Part shown: piece after piece, positions 16,925 to 25,104 of the stretch
How the letters are laid out: every line of letters begins with the position of its first letter
Position numbering within the stretch: the first letter of the stretch is position 1
Source: Pseudemcibacter sp038106445
GTDB taxonomy: Bacteria; Pseudomonadota; Alphaproteobacteria; Sphingomonadales; Emcibacteraceae
Direction of reading: 5' to 3'
Length of the DNA: 64,000 nucleotides
Assembly (NCBI GenBank): GCA_038106445.1
Contig: JAYODU010000002.1
Location: 124,001-188,000, forward strand
Translations under genes and position numbers: made by a program
Notes under the pieces: generated by a model
Databases searched by the model: none
Told to the model about the DNA's origin: nothing
Seen by the model: only the letters and a program-made list of their open reading frames with translations

Positions 16925-17436
16925 TGAAACGTCTACTTATCCTAATTATGCTCATAGCGGGCGCCTTTCCGGCGTCCGTTTTTGCGCATCAGCAACGTGC
17001 TGCGATGACCAAGGTTCTTTTTAATAAAAACACTGGAAACCTTGAAGTTATGCATCGCTTTTACCTGCATGATACGGAACATGCGGTTCAGATGCTTTTT
17101 GATAAACGGGCGGACATAAGAAGTTCAGCCGATACACAGGAACTGTTTGCCAATTACGTCTCGCAACGTTTTGCCATTAAACCTCTTAATGGCCCCGAAT
17201 TAAAACTGCGTGACGTCGGTTATGAAATAGAACGGATATATTTCTGGGTTTATCAGGAGGTTGAAGCACCGGATAATATTGAAGGGCTGACAATGATCCA
17301 CAACGCCCTTCGCGACATTTGGACCGATCAGGTTAACACAGTGAATGTAGAAGGACGCGGAGACCTTCGCACCGCAACATTCGAAGGTGATGTCGAATTG
17401 CTTTCCGTCGAATTTACTGGTCAAAATAATCCTTAA
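16924..17436 (+). CDS. Secreted DUF6702-like protein coupled to the M1 peptidase
   Basis: 170 residues with a signal peptide (LLILIMLIAGAFPASVFAH). It resembles the DUF6702 proteins that often accompany large M1 peptidases: mature start HQQRAAMTKVLFN, then VMHRFYLHDTEHAVQMLF, YEIERIYFWVYQEVE, and a C-terminal DVELLSVEFTG. Beta-rich, no membrane helix. It overlaps the peptidase stop codon by 1 bp, which argues for a joint function in the periplasm; the biochemical role is not known. The family assignment rests on pattern and context, not on a search. Confidence 0.78.
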   Translation: MKRLLILIMLIAGAFPASVFAHQQRAAMTKVLFNKNTGNLEVMHRFYLHDTEHAVQMLFDKRADIRSSADTQELFANYVSQRFAIKPLNGPELKLRDVGYEIERIYFWVYQEVEAPDNIEGLTMIHNALRDIWTDQVNTVNVEGRGDLRTATFEGDVELLSVEFTGQNNP

Positions 17437-17601
17437 TTTAACAGCCCATATATCGATATATTATAATCTACTTATAAGTGTTTTTATAAATTATATACAA
17501 CTTTATTAAGTATTTATTCACCATTTCTCAGTATGATCATTACTAGTATTGATTATTGCCTTGAGGGAGGCATCGCATCTGAGTATGCAGGAGTAAACAT
17601 A

Positions 17602-18039
17602 ATGTTAGGCAGGTTAACATCCATTACATCTGGCATTACATCTGGTTCAAACGATAAAGCAAGACTAAGCGCCATACACAAATCACACGCCGTTATCGAA
17701 TTCACGCCTGACGGCATCATTAAAGAGGCAAATGAAAGTTTTCTAAAATTAATGGGTTATGAGCGAAGCGAAATTGTCGGCAAACATGTCAGTTACGTGG
17801 CTTTAAAACCGGAACTAGTTCAAATGTATAAGTCCAATTTTACAGCACAGGAAATTAATGCGATTTCAGATTTTTATGGATCCCCAGCTGGACAGAAGGC
17901 TTTGCAAAAATTACCTGAAATCATGCAACAAAGTGCCCAACTTGGTTTTGCGAAAGTTCAACAAAATCTACCAGAACTTCAATCAATGATAGCTCAGGAA
18001 GCAGCAAGGTTAGCTGAGGTAGACAATTCCAGCCAATAA
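17602..18039 (+). CDS. Chimeric protein: N-terminal PAS fragment fused to DUF2059-like domain
   Basis: 145 residues from ATG 17602 (AGGAG 8 bp upstream); the frame is open back to 17533. Residues 1-64 look like the start of a chemotaxis-type PAS domain (MLGRLTSITSG, HAVIEFTPDGIIKEANESFL, MGYERSEIVGKH). From about residue 66 the sequence switches to the alpha-helical DUF2059 pattern (ELVQMYKSNFTAQEINAISD, FYGSPAGQKALQKLPEIMQQ). The PAS fold is cut in the middle, and DUF2059 proteins are normally exported, but no signal peptide is present. I infer a fusion by deletion between two genes, a real novel protein, or an assembly join. Confidence 0.65.
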   Translation: MLGRLTSITSGITSGSNDKARLSAIHKSHAVIEFTPDGIIKEANESFLKLMGYERSEIVGKHVSYVALKPELVQMYKSNFTAQEINAISDFYGSPAGQKALQKLPEIMQQSAQLGFAKVQQNLPELQSMIAQEAARLAEVDNSSQ

Positions 18040-18062
18040 ATGTTAATTACAGGAAATGTTTT

Positions 18063-18998
18063 TTATTTCAGCGCGAGGTACACCGCTTCCGCGATTTTGA
18101 TATCCTGCACCGCAACCCCGGTAAGATCAGCAACCGTGATCTGCGCCTCATTTGCCCGTCCGCCCCGGGCTGTGATCATGGCGCCAAGTTCCACCACATC
18201 ATCATCCGTGATGGCACCCGCGTTGCGGGACACACATACTTCCCCGCGGGTTTCAGATTGCGGCAGGCTATCTACCACCACCATATCGGCAATTTTTAAT
18301 ATTGCCGTATCAAGTTCCTGTTTTTCAACGGTGTCCGATCCCATGGCGGTGATATGGGTGCCGCGGCGAACCATATCAGCCGTGATGATCGGCGCGTGGG
18401 CCGGGGTTGTGGTCACAATAAGATTGGCATTTGCGCATACTTCCGCCGCATCCAACGTGGTTGTGACGTTATACCCCGCCTTTTCCATATCATTTTTATA
18501 TTTATCCAGCCCTTCCTGACGGCGGCCCCATACAATGACGTCACGGCAATCTGTCACCGATTTTAAATATTCAAGCTGCATACGTGCCTGAACCCCAGTG
18601 CCGAAGATACCTATCTTATGTACCATTTTCGGTGCAAGATATTTAGCGCAAATGGTTCCTGCGATCGCGGTTCTGACATCGGTAAGCAGACATTCATCAT
18701 GCAAAATGGCAATCACTTCCCCGGTATGCTGTGAAAACACACACATCAAGCCGTTGCTGGTGCAAAGCCCGATTTTGTTGTTACCGTAAAAACCCGATGC
18801 AATTTTGATCACATAATAATCTTCGCCGGTAATGCAGCCATATTTGATATGGACTTCGCCTTTGTCCATGATCAGTTCGCCGACCGGCGGCACATTGCAT
18901 TTTCCGGCTGAATATTCGACAAATCCCTGCTCAATGGCGGGAATGGGGTCAAGGTTCGGTAATATTTTTTTGATTTCAGCTTTGCTGATAACTTTCAT
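18063..18998 (-). CDS. Ornithine cyclodeaminase/mu-crystallin family dehydrogenase
   Basis: 311 residues. The NAD(P)-binding Rossmann motif is IGIFGTGVQARMQLEYL, preceded by the family segment HDECLLTDVRTAIAGTICAKYL. Members include ornithine cyclodeaminase, alanine dehydrogenase of the archaeal type, ketimine reductases and SbnB-like opine-cleaving enzymes, so the substrate cannot be fixed from the family alone. The VSRNAGAITDDDVVELG segment is normal for the family. It reads in the same direction as the ABC-importer operon further upstream (19451-24978), with an orphan TonB-like fragment between on the other strand. It may take part in the same catabolic route, for example reduction or oxidation of an imino acid. 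Confidence 0.88.
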   Translation of the reverse strand: MKVISKAEIKKILPNLDPIPAIEQGFVEYSAGKCNVPPVGELIMDKGEVHIKYGCITGEDYYVIKIASGFYGNNKIGLCTSNGLMCVFSQHTGEVIAILHDECLLTDVRTAIAGTICAKYLAPKMVHKIGIFGTGVQARMQLEYLKSVTDCRDVIVWGRRQEGLDKYKNDMEKAGYNVTTTLDAAEVCANANLIVTTTPAHAPIITADMVRRGTHITAMGSDTVEKQELDTAILKIADMVVVDSLPQSETRGEVCVSRNAGAITDDDVVELGAMITARGGRANEAQITVADLTGVAVQDIKIAEAVYLALK

Positions 18999-19156
18999 TG
19001 ATGGTGCCTCGTTTCTTTAAATCCTTACCGAATGCTAGGATAATTGAACACCAAACACCATCAATAATTTTTCTTAATTCGGCTCTGCAAATATCGCCGG
19101 ATCAATAGGCTGATTGGGCTAAGTCAGAGTTTTATTGCGAAGATATTCCTGATGAA

Positions 19157-19444
19157 ATGCAAACCCCCGATCAAAATTCTGGCACTTACTGCCCTTTAGT
19201 ATATGTTAAGCCAAATGTTAGTCTTCCGTTTGTTTACAAGCCATTTAGCGGGTTTGTTATAGTTAAAATAAAAATAAACAAAAATGGTGCGACGGAAAAT
19301 CAAATAGTTGTTGAAAGTACTCACCGAAGTATTGAAAGATCGGCCGTGAGAGCGGCACAAAAGCTTAAATTTCGTCCGTATATCGTTGATGAAAAGGTAG
19401 TAGAAATTCAAAACTATTACTTTAAATTCAACATTCAGTATTAG
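19157..19444 (+). pseudogene. Orphan TonB C-terminal domain fragment
   Basis: 95 codons from ATG 19157, but the frame is open back to 19109 with no ribosome-binding site. The sequence PFSGFVIVKIKINKNGATEN and RSAVRAAQKLKFRPYIVDEK matches the TonB C-terminal domain (energy transducer periplasmic part). There is no N-terminal transmembrane anchor, proline-rich spacer or signal peptide, and no ExbB/ExbD nearby. It sits on the opposite strand between the dehydrogenase and the ABC operon. I read it as a decayed remnant of a larger protein; a small stand-alone domain is possible. Confidence 0.5.
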
Positions 19445-19450
19445 TCGATA

Positions 19451-20479
19451 CTAAACCCTCTCCCCCTTCTCGTTGAATAAATAGGCCTTTTGCATATTCA
19501 GTAGCAAGCGTACCTCATCGCCCACGTCGGCGGTATAAAGGCCGGGGATTTTTGCGGTTAGTTCCGTGCCGCTGTAATCCACGGTAAGCAGCGTTTCCGC
19601 GCCAAGGGGTTCGATGACCGTTATGGTGCCTTTTATTTTTTTATGGCCCGTGGGCGCGGCGGCGTCACCCGCAAGGCTGATATGTTCCGGGCGAATTCCA
19701 AACGTTATCGCGCCCATGGCGATGCCCTTCGGCGCGCGGATGAAATTCATTTCCGGGCTTCCGATAAAACCGGCGACAAACTGATTTGCCGGATTTTCAT
19801 AAAGTTCAAGCGGGGTTCCGATCTGCTGAATTTCGCCGTGGTTAAGAACCACGATCCGGTCCGCGAGGGTTATGGCTTCGGTTTGGTCATGGGTCACATA
19901 AATGATGGTTGTATTTACCTTTTGATGAAGCTTTTTAATTTCGCCGCGCATGGATGAGCGCAGTTTCGCGTCCAGGTTTGAAAGCGGTTCATCAAACAAA
20001 AATACGCTTGGTTCCCGGACCATGGCGCGGCCGATGGCGACGCGCTGTCGCTGCCCGCCGGAAAGTTCGTGTGGTTTACGGAAAATAAGTTCTTCGATGC
20101 TTAGAACCGCCGCGACCTGCTGCACGCGGTATTCGATTTCCCGTTTTGTAAGCTTCATGGCGCGCAGGCCGAAGGCGATATTCTGATAAACCGTCATATG
20201 CGGGTAAAGGGCGTAATTCTGAAAAACAAACGCGATGTTGCGTTTGCCGGGGTCCAGATCATTGACCCGCTTGCCGCCGATTTCAATATCGCCTGCGGTT
20301 GCGTCCTCCAGCCCCGCGATCATGCGCAGCAGGGTTGATTTCCCGCAGCCCGACGGCCCCACAAGCACCAATAATTCCTTATCATGGATATCAAGGGTCA
20401 GGTTTTCGATGACCATTTTTTCCTCCCCGCCCTTAAGCGGGTAGGATTTTGAAATATTTTTAAAGCTTACGTCAGCCAT
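19451..20479 (-). CDS. ABC importer ATPase, MalK/UgpC type
   Basis: 342 residues. Walker A GPSGCGKST, Q-loop FVFQNYALYPHM, signature LSGGQRQRVAIGRA, Walker B FLFDEPLSNLD and H-loop YVTHDQTEA are all present, followed by the C-terminal TOBE-like regulatory domain (ITFGIRPEHISL) found in CUT1 sugar-importer ATPases. I chose ATG 20479 (MADVSFKNISKSYP, GGGGGTG upstream) over a start at 20500. It overlaps the 3' end of the ArgH-like gene by 8 bp. It powers the two permeases encoded upstream in the same operon. Confidence 0.92.
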   Translation of the reverse strand: MADVSFKNISKSYPLKGGEEKMVIENLTLDIHDKELLVLVGPSGCGKSTLLRMIAGLEDATAGDIEIGGKRVNDLDPGKRNIAFVFQNYALYPHMTVYQNIAFGLRAMKLTKREIEYRVQQVAAVLSIEELIFRKPHELSGGQRQRVAIGRAMVREPSVFLFDEPLSNLDAKLRSSMRGEIKKLHQKVNTTIIYVTHDQTEAITLADRIVVLNHGEIQQIGTPLELYENPANQFVAGFIGSPEMNFIRAPKGIAMGAITFGIRPEHISLAGDAAAPTGHKKIKGTITVIEPLGAETLLTVDYSGTELTAKIPGLYTADVGDEVRLLLNMQKAYLFNEKGERV

Positions 20480-22001
20480 TGGCACCCCCGTTCCCGCCAA
20501 GCGGCGCGCCGGTTATATCCTGCACGCTGTTTCCAAGCATTTCACGGGCACCAAGCAGTCGTTCAAAAAAGGCGACATTCTGGTTGCTTTGCGCAATTGC
20601 GGTCGCGGTATATTTTTTAATGCTGGCCTCAAACGCCGGAATGGCCGGACCACCGGTAATTTTACGCACGGCAATGAAATGACCGGGGCTGGCGATTTCA
20701 GCGAGCGTAACGGCATCAATTTTCGTTTCGGTTCCGGTATGTTCTTTATAAATAGCGGAAAATTTACCATAATCAAACGTTTCAAGCGATGATTTTTCCG
20801 CCACAACCACTCGCGCCATTGCGGCGGCGATTTCGTGGGACAGTTTAAACGGTATTCCTTCGATGCGGGCGATGCTGTCCGCGACCTCGGTGATGGTGGC
20901 GCAGGCTTTGCCGATGTGATCGGCGATCCTTTCCTCATCAATTTTAATCGCACTCATAAATTCGTTAAGCAGCCGTAACAATCTTCGTCCCGTATCGAAT
21001 GCGCGGTGTCCGGCGCTTTGGACTTCGGTCTCGCTGTCGTTCATATCCGTAAACGGGGTATTGTGCATGGTATTGATGATGGTATCACAGTGCCCGATTG
21101 AAAGGCTCGCGAGCAGGCGCATATGTTCAATGGGAACGGGGTTTCGTTTTTGCGGCATGATTGAGCTGATCTGCACAAATTCATTGGGGACATAAATATG
21201 CCCGGCTTCAAATGATGTGCGGCTCGCCAGATCCTGTATGAAGCGGCCAAGGCCGACAAACATGACCTTCATCGCGCTATAAAGCCCGGTGATGTAATCC
21301 AAGCTGGATATACATCCGTAGCTGTTTTCAAGAGGGCCGGAAAAACCAAGCAGTTCCGCCATGCGTTCACGGTTTAAATCAAACCCGGTGGTGGTGATCG
21401 CCGCCGCACCCATGGAACAAAGGTCCGCCGTATCCACACCAAGGGTGATACGGTCCACATCGCGCTGCAGATTTTCAATAAACGCCCCCAGATAATGGCC
21501 CCATGTGGTCGGCTGCGCCGGTTGACCGTGGGTATAGGCAAGGATAATGGTTGATTTTCCCGCTTCCGCGATCCGAAGTAACGTTGCGATCAACTGATTG
21601 AGTTCGGTTAGTAAAACTGCTGATAAATCAAGCAGATGCATTTTAAAAATGGTGTGGTCAATGTCATTGCGGCTGCGCCCGGTATGGAGCCGCCCCGCAA
21701 GATCGGCTCCCAGTTTTTTCACCAGTTCCCCTTCCACATAGAAAAAGTAATCTTCGACTTCGCCGGTATATTCAAGCGCGGCAAGATCAAGATTTTTTTC
21801 AATGTCGACAAGCGCGCTTAAGATCAATTTGCCCTGATCATCGCTTAATATCCCCTGCTCCGTCAGCATGATGCAGTGGGCAAGGTTCACGCGGAAATGA
21901 TAATCGGCAAATGTGGTTTTTGAAGCCTCAAATAGCGGCGCAAGCACCGTTTCCTTGTATACTTCGTTCGGGAAGGTTGATGTATCGTCAAATTTGCTCA
22001 T
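20472..22001 (-). CDS. Argininosuccinate-lyase-like enzyme inside an ABC-importer operon
   Basis: 509 residues from ATG 22001 (AAAGGA upstream, inside the end of the permease gene). It belongs to the fumarase/aspartase/argininosuccinate lyase superfamily: RLHTGRSRNDIDHTIFK, TTWGHYLGAFIENLQRD, and the signature SSIMPQKRNPVPIEHMR. The gene lies between permease and ATPase genes of a CUT1-like importer, not near argininosuccinate synthase, and the sequence looks diverged from housekeeping ArgH. These enzymes cleave C-N bonds by beta-elimination, often releasing fumarate; EDDS lyase is a known catabolic ArgH relative. I infer that it breaks down the imported compound, but true ArgH activity is not excluded. 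Confidence 0.8.
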   Translation of the reverse strand: MSKFDDTSTFPNEVYKETVLAPLFEASKTTFADYHFRVNLAHCIMLTEQGILSDDQGKLILSALVDIEKNLDLAALEYTGEVEDYFFYVEGELVKKLGADLAGRLHTGRSRNDIDHTIFKMHLLDLSAVLLTELNQLIATLLRIAEAGKSTIILAYTHGQPAQPTTWGHYLGAFIENLQRDVDRITLGVDTADLCSMGAAAITTTGFDLNRERMAELLGFSGPLENSYGCISSLDYITGLYSAMKVMFVGLGRFIQDLASRTSFEAGHIYVPNEFVQISSIMPQKRNPVPIEHMRLLASLSIGHCDTIINTMHNTPFTDMNDSETEVQSAGHRAFDTGRRLLRLLNEFMSAIKIDEERIADHIGKACATITEVADSIARIEGIPFKLSHEIAAAMARVVVAEKSSLETFDYGKFSAIYKEHTGTETKIDAVTLAEIASPGHFIAVRKITGGPAIPAFEASIKKYTATAIAQSNQNVAFFERLLGAREMLGNSVQDITGAPLGGNGGANG

Positions 22002-22003
22002 TT

Positions 22004-22834
22004 TTATCCTTTTAAACCCCCTAAAATAACACCACGGATGATATAACGCTGGAGCGCCAGAAACACAATCAATGTCGGGATGGTCGCAACCGCCGCCCCG
22101 GTCATGATCATTTCCCATTCACTGGTAAATTCACCGCTGAAAGAAGCAAGCCCCACCGGCACGGTATAAAGCCCCGCTTCGGACGTGACAATAAGCGGCC
22201 ATAAAAACGCGGTCCAGTTTCCCAGAAACGTGAAAATTGCAAGCGCCGAAAGCGCCGGCACCACAAGCGGCAAGGCTACATCCGTATAGATCCGAAATTC
22301 GCTGACCCCGTCAACGCGGGCGGCATCAAGATAATCATCCGGCACGCTTTCAAAAAACTGTTTCATCAGAAACACACCAAATCCGGTCATCAGCCCCGGA
22401 AATATCAGCCCGATATAGCTATTGAGCAGTCCCAAATCACGGGCAAGGATATACCACGGGATCACCAGCATTTCGGTGGGGATCATCAACGTGCTTAAAA
22501 TCAGGAAAAAGACGATTTTCCGGCCCCGAAAATCAAATTTCGCCAGTGCATAACCCACCATACTGTCAAAAAACAGCACAGACAGGGTCGTGATAATCGC
22601 CACAATAGCCGAATTTATAAACCATAGTAAAAATTCAGTATTTCCAAGAAGATAAATATAATTACTTAACGTAGGTTCTGAACTTATAAGCGTAAGATCA
22701 TAAATCTGATCATTATATTTGAAGCTTGCGGAAAACATGAAAATAATCGGTGTCATCATCAGCACCGCACCGATGAATAAAAGGGTCCAGATGATGATCT
22801 TTTTCGGGGATACGGGTTTTTTAATCTTTATCAT
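22004..22834 (-). CDS. ABC importer permease, MalG type
   Basis: 276 residues, six hydrophobic segments (first: IIIWTLLFIGAVLMMTPIIFMF). The EAA loop that contacts the ATPase reads DAARVDGVSEFRIYTDVALP. Sugar-type (CUT1) inner-membrane permease, paired with the MalF-type permease, whose gene it overlaps by 14 bp. It ends three bases before the ArgH-like gene and carries that gene's ribosome-binding site. Confidence 0.93.
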   Translation of the reverse strand: MIKIKKPVSPKKIIIWTLLFIGAVLMMTPIIFMFSASFKYNDQIYDLTLISSEPTLSNYIYLLGNTEFLLWFINSAIVAIITTLSVLFFDSMVGYALAKFDFRGRKIVFFLILSTLMIPTEMLVIPWYILARDLGLLNSYIGLIFPGLMTGFGVFLMKQFFESVPDDYLDAARVDGVSEFRIYTDVALPLVVPALSALAIFTFLGNWTAFLWPLIVTSEAGLYTVPVGLASFSGEFTSEWEMIMTGAAVATIPTLIVFLALQRYIIRGVILGGLKG

Positions 22835-23708
22835 TTTTAAGTGCCCTTAACTGAATAAGCGTAATCACCGACAGGATTACAAACAAAACCACCGTCTGCG
22901 CCGCCGCCATGCCCATTTCAAAGTCATCAAATGCGGCCTTATAAATATGCAGCACGAGCGGCCGTGTGGCATTTAACGGCCCGCCTTCCCCTTCCTGCGT
23001 CATGTTATAAACCTGATCAAAAATCCGAAGGAAACCGATCGAACTGATCACTACAAGGAAAATGATCGTCGGGCGCAGCTGCGGCAGGGTTATTTCGCTA
23101 AGGATCTGCCACGCTCCCGCGCCATCAACCCTCGCTGCTTCATAATATGTTCCCGGTATCGCCCGTAGCCCTGCAATGAAAATGACAATCTGAAAGCCAA
23201 GCCCGGCCCAGATCGCCGGGGCAAGCACCGCCGGGAGTGCCTGAGTGGTGGAACGTAAAAATTCCATTTGCACAATACCCATCTGGCCCAGAGCAAGGTT
23301 AATCATACCGATGGGTACCGGCTGATAAAACCAGCGCCAGACCCACGCCATAGCCGCCGCCGTGGTCAGAAACGGGATAAAATAACAGGCACGCAGAAAC
23401 CCATGACCGAACCTGATCTGATCAAGATAATAAGCGATGATGAAGCTGAGCAGCAATGAAACGGGCACGCCTAATAGTATATATTCAAAGGTATTACCCA
23501 GCACAATCCAAAACACAGGGTCACTAAACAGCGCAATGAAATTATCAAGTCCCACGAAGCGCTTTTCCCCGACAATGTTCCAATCGGTCAGCGAAATGGA
23601 GAATGCATCAAGGGTTGGATAAAATCGTACTAGTACAAAGTATAACAAAGGCACCGAAATAAAAGCCCAGGCCCACATAGCCTTTTTCTGCGCTAACGTT
23701 TTATTCAT
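22821..23708 (-). CDS. ABC importer permease, MalF type
   Basis: 295 residues from ATG 23708, which overlaps the end of the solute-binding-protein gene by 8 bp; the longer frame to 23780 lies inside that gene. Six membrane segments; the EAA loop reads EAARVDGAGAWQILSEITLP. It forms the heterodimeric channel with the MalG-type permease. The short periplasmic loop after the first helix is smaller than in true MalF, as in most CUT1 systems. Confidence 0.92.
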   Translation of the reverse strand: MNKTLAQKKAMWAWAFISVPLLYFVLVRFYPTLDAFSISLTDWNIVGEKRFVGLDNFIALFSDPVFWIVLGNTFEYILLGVPVSLLLSFIIAYYLDQIRFGHGFLRACYFIPFLTTAAAMAWVWRWFYQPVPIGMINLALGQMGIVQMEFLRSTTQALPAVLAPAIWAGLGFQIVIFIAGLRAIPGTYYEAARVDGAGAWQILSEITLPQLRPTIIFLVVISSIGFLRIFDQVYNMTQEGEGGPLNATRPLVLHIYKAAFDDFEMGMAAAQTVVLFVILSVITLIQLRALKNDKD

Positions 23709-24978
23709 CACCCGCCCCTGCCCGAATTTCAAGAAGGGCCGCATCGATGATATCCTGGTCTTCGCGCGCGGCGATTTCAAGGCTTTCTTTAACGCTCATA
23801 TTCCTGAGCACAATCCGGTCAAGCATATCCACAACCGTTTTGCGCTGCGCACTTTCAGAATAAAATTGTGTGGTGTGGGCATAATCCAGCCCCCGGATAA
23901 AAGCACCAAAATCTGGATGATTGCGATTTTCCGGGCGGTAAGCAACCGCTTTACGGGCCGGAAGTTCCCCGACAGTATCAAGCCAGTATTGCATCGCCCG
24001 GGCGGACGTGATGAATTTAAGAAATTTTTCTGCGGCAATGCGTTTTTCACCACTTGCTTTTGTGGTGATACCGTTTACCCAATAAGATGAGAAATTAGCC
24101 CTTATACCATTATGTTCCAACAGTTCCGTAACCCCCCACTGAAGCCGGTTTGGGCGGTTCCCGCGGGTCCGGTTTAAAAAACCAAGTACGAAGGATCCAT
24201 CAATATGCATGGCGGCACGGCCCGCCTTAAAGGCGATTTCCCCCTTATCCATGAAATCAATCACCGATGTTTTGTGGCGCGTTGCAAAATCGGCATAATA
24301 TTCAAATGCGGCAAGGCCCGCTTCATCGTTATACGTCACTCGGCTGTTATCATCATTATAAGGCGTGCCGCCAAACTGCCGCACCAACACTTCCCGCCAC
24401 CAGTTATGATCCTGATTGATCGGGCCCATGGTGATCCCCACCTGCGTGATATTGCCTGCGGGATCGCGTTTTGTCATTTTACGAGCCATATCCACCAATT
24501 CATCAAGTGTTGCAGGCGGTCTTTCCGGGTCAAGCCCCGCGTCACGGAACAGTTTTTTATTCCAAAAAAGCGCAAGCGACCGCACCGCTGTTGGCAGGGC
24601 ATAATACTCATCACCGGATTTCATATTTCCCACCATGGGGAAAAATTCCTGCTCAATTTCACTATGTGGGAATGTTTCGCGTGAAAGTGGCTGCAAAATA
24701 TCAGCAGCAAGATAATCATGCAGCCAGCCATAATAAAGCTGCACCACATCCGGCCCTTCCCCGGCGGCGACTGCAGCTGCCACCTTGGTACGGTACTGGG
24801 CGTATGGAAAATTGCTGTGATTGACTTTGATATCCGGGTTTTCTTCCTCAAATGCTTCAATCAGCCGGTCCATGGCATCAATCCGCGCTTTATAGCTATA
24901 TTGCCAATAATCAATTTCCACCGCAAAGCCGGGCACAGAGAGCAGAAATGAAATAAGGATGCAGGATATGGCCCGCAT
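23701..24978 (-). CDS. Extracellular solute-binding protein (family 1) of the ABC importer
   Basis: 425 residues with a signal peptide (AISCILISFLLSVPGFAVE), no lipobox. The family 1 sugar-binding pattern is visible: LIEAFEEENPDIKVNHSNFP, VAAGEGPDVVQLYYGWLHDY, YALPTAVRSLALFWNKKLF, AAMHIDGSFVLGF. It captures the substrate in the periplasm. First gene of the operon SBP-MalF-MalG-ArgH-like-MalK; the 126-bp gap to the divergent PIG-L gene should hold both promoters. Family 1 binding proteins mostly bind oligosaccharides or glycerol-phosphate-like molecules, which favours a sugar-containing ligand. Confidence 0.92.
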   Translation of the reverse strand: MRAISCILISFLLSVPGFAVEIDYWQYSYKARIDAMDRLIEAFEEENPDIKVNHSNFPYAQYRTKVAAAVAAGEGPDVVQLYYGWLHDYLAADILQPLSRETFPHSEIEQEFFPMVGNMKSGDEYYALPTAVRSLALFWNKKLFRDAGLDPERPPATLDELVDMARKMTKRDPAGNITQVGITMGPINQDHNWWREVLVRQFGGTPYNDDNSRVTYNDEAGLAAFEYYADFATRHKTSVIDFMDKGEIAFKAGRAAMHIDGSFVLGFLNRTRGNRPNRLQWGVTELLEHNGIRANFSSYWVNGITTKASGEKRIAAEKFLKFITSARAMQYWLDTVGELPARKAVAYRPENRNHPDFGAFIRGLDYAHTTQFYSESAQRKTVVDMLDRIVLRNMSVKESLEIAAREDQDIIDAALLEIRAGAGDE

Positions 24979-25049
24979 GGTGTAGTCCCCTTATTATTAA
25001 CCATGTTTTTTTGATACCATAAACTCAAATTTGATTTAATTCCAGTGTC

Positions 25050-25077
25050 TTGACTTAAATTTTCAAGCGATTAAATT
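25050..25077 (+). promoter_or_regulatory. Possible promoter for the PIG-L gene
   Basis: TTGACT (25050-25055) and TAAATT (25072-25077) are 16 bp apart, about 30 bp before the ATG at 25105. It lies in the divergent region shared with the ABC operon. Confidence 0.35.
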
Positions 25078-25104
25078 ATTCATGTAACAGGGAGAGGATA
25101 TAAC

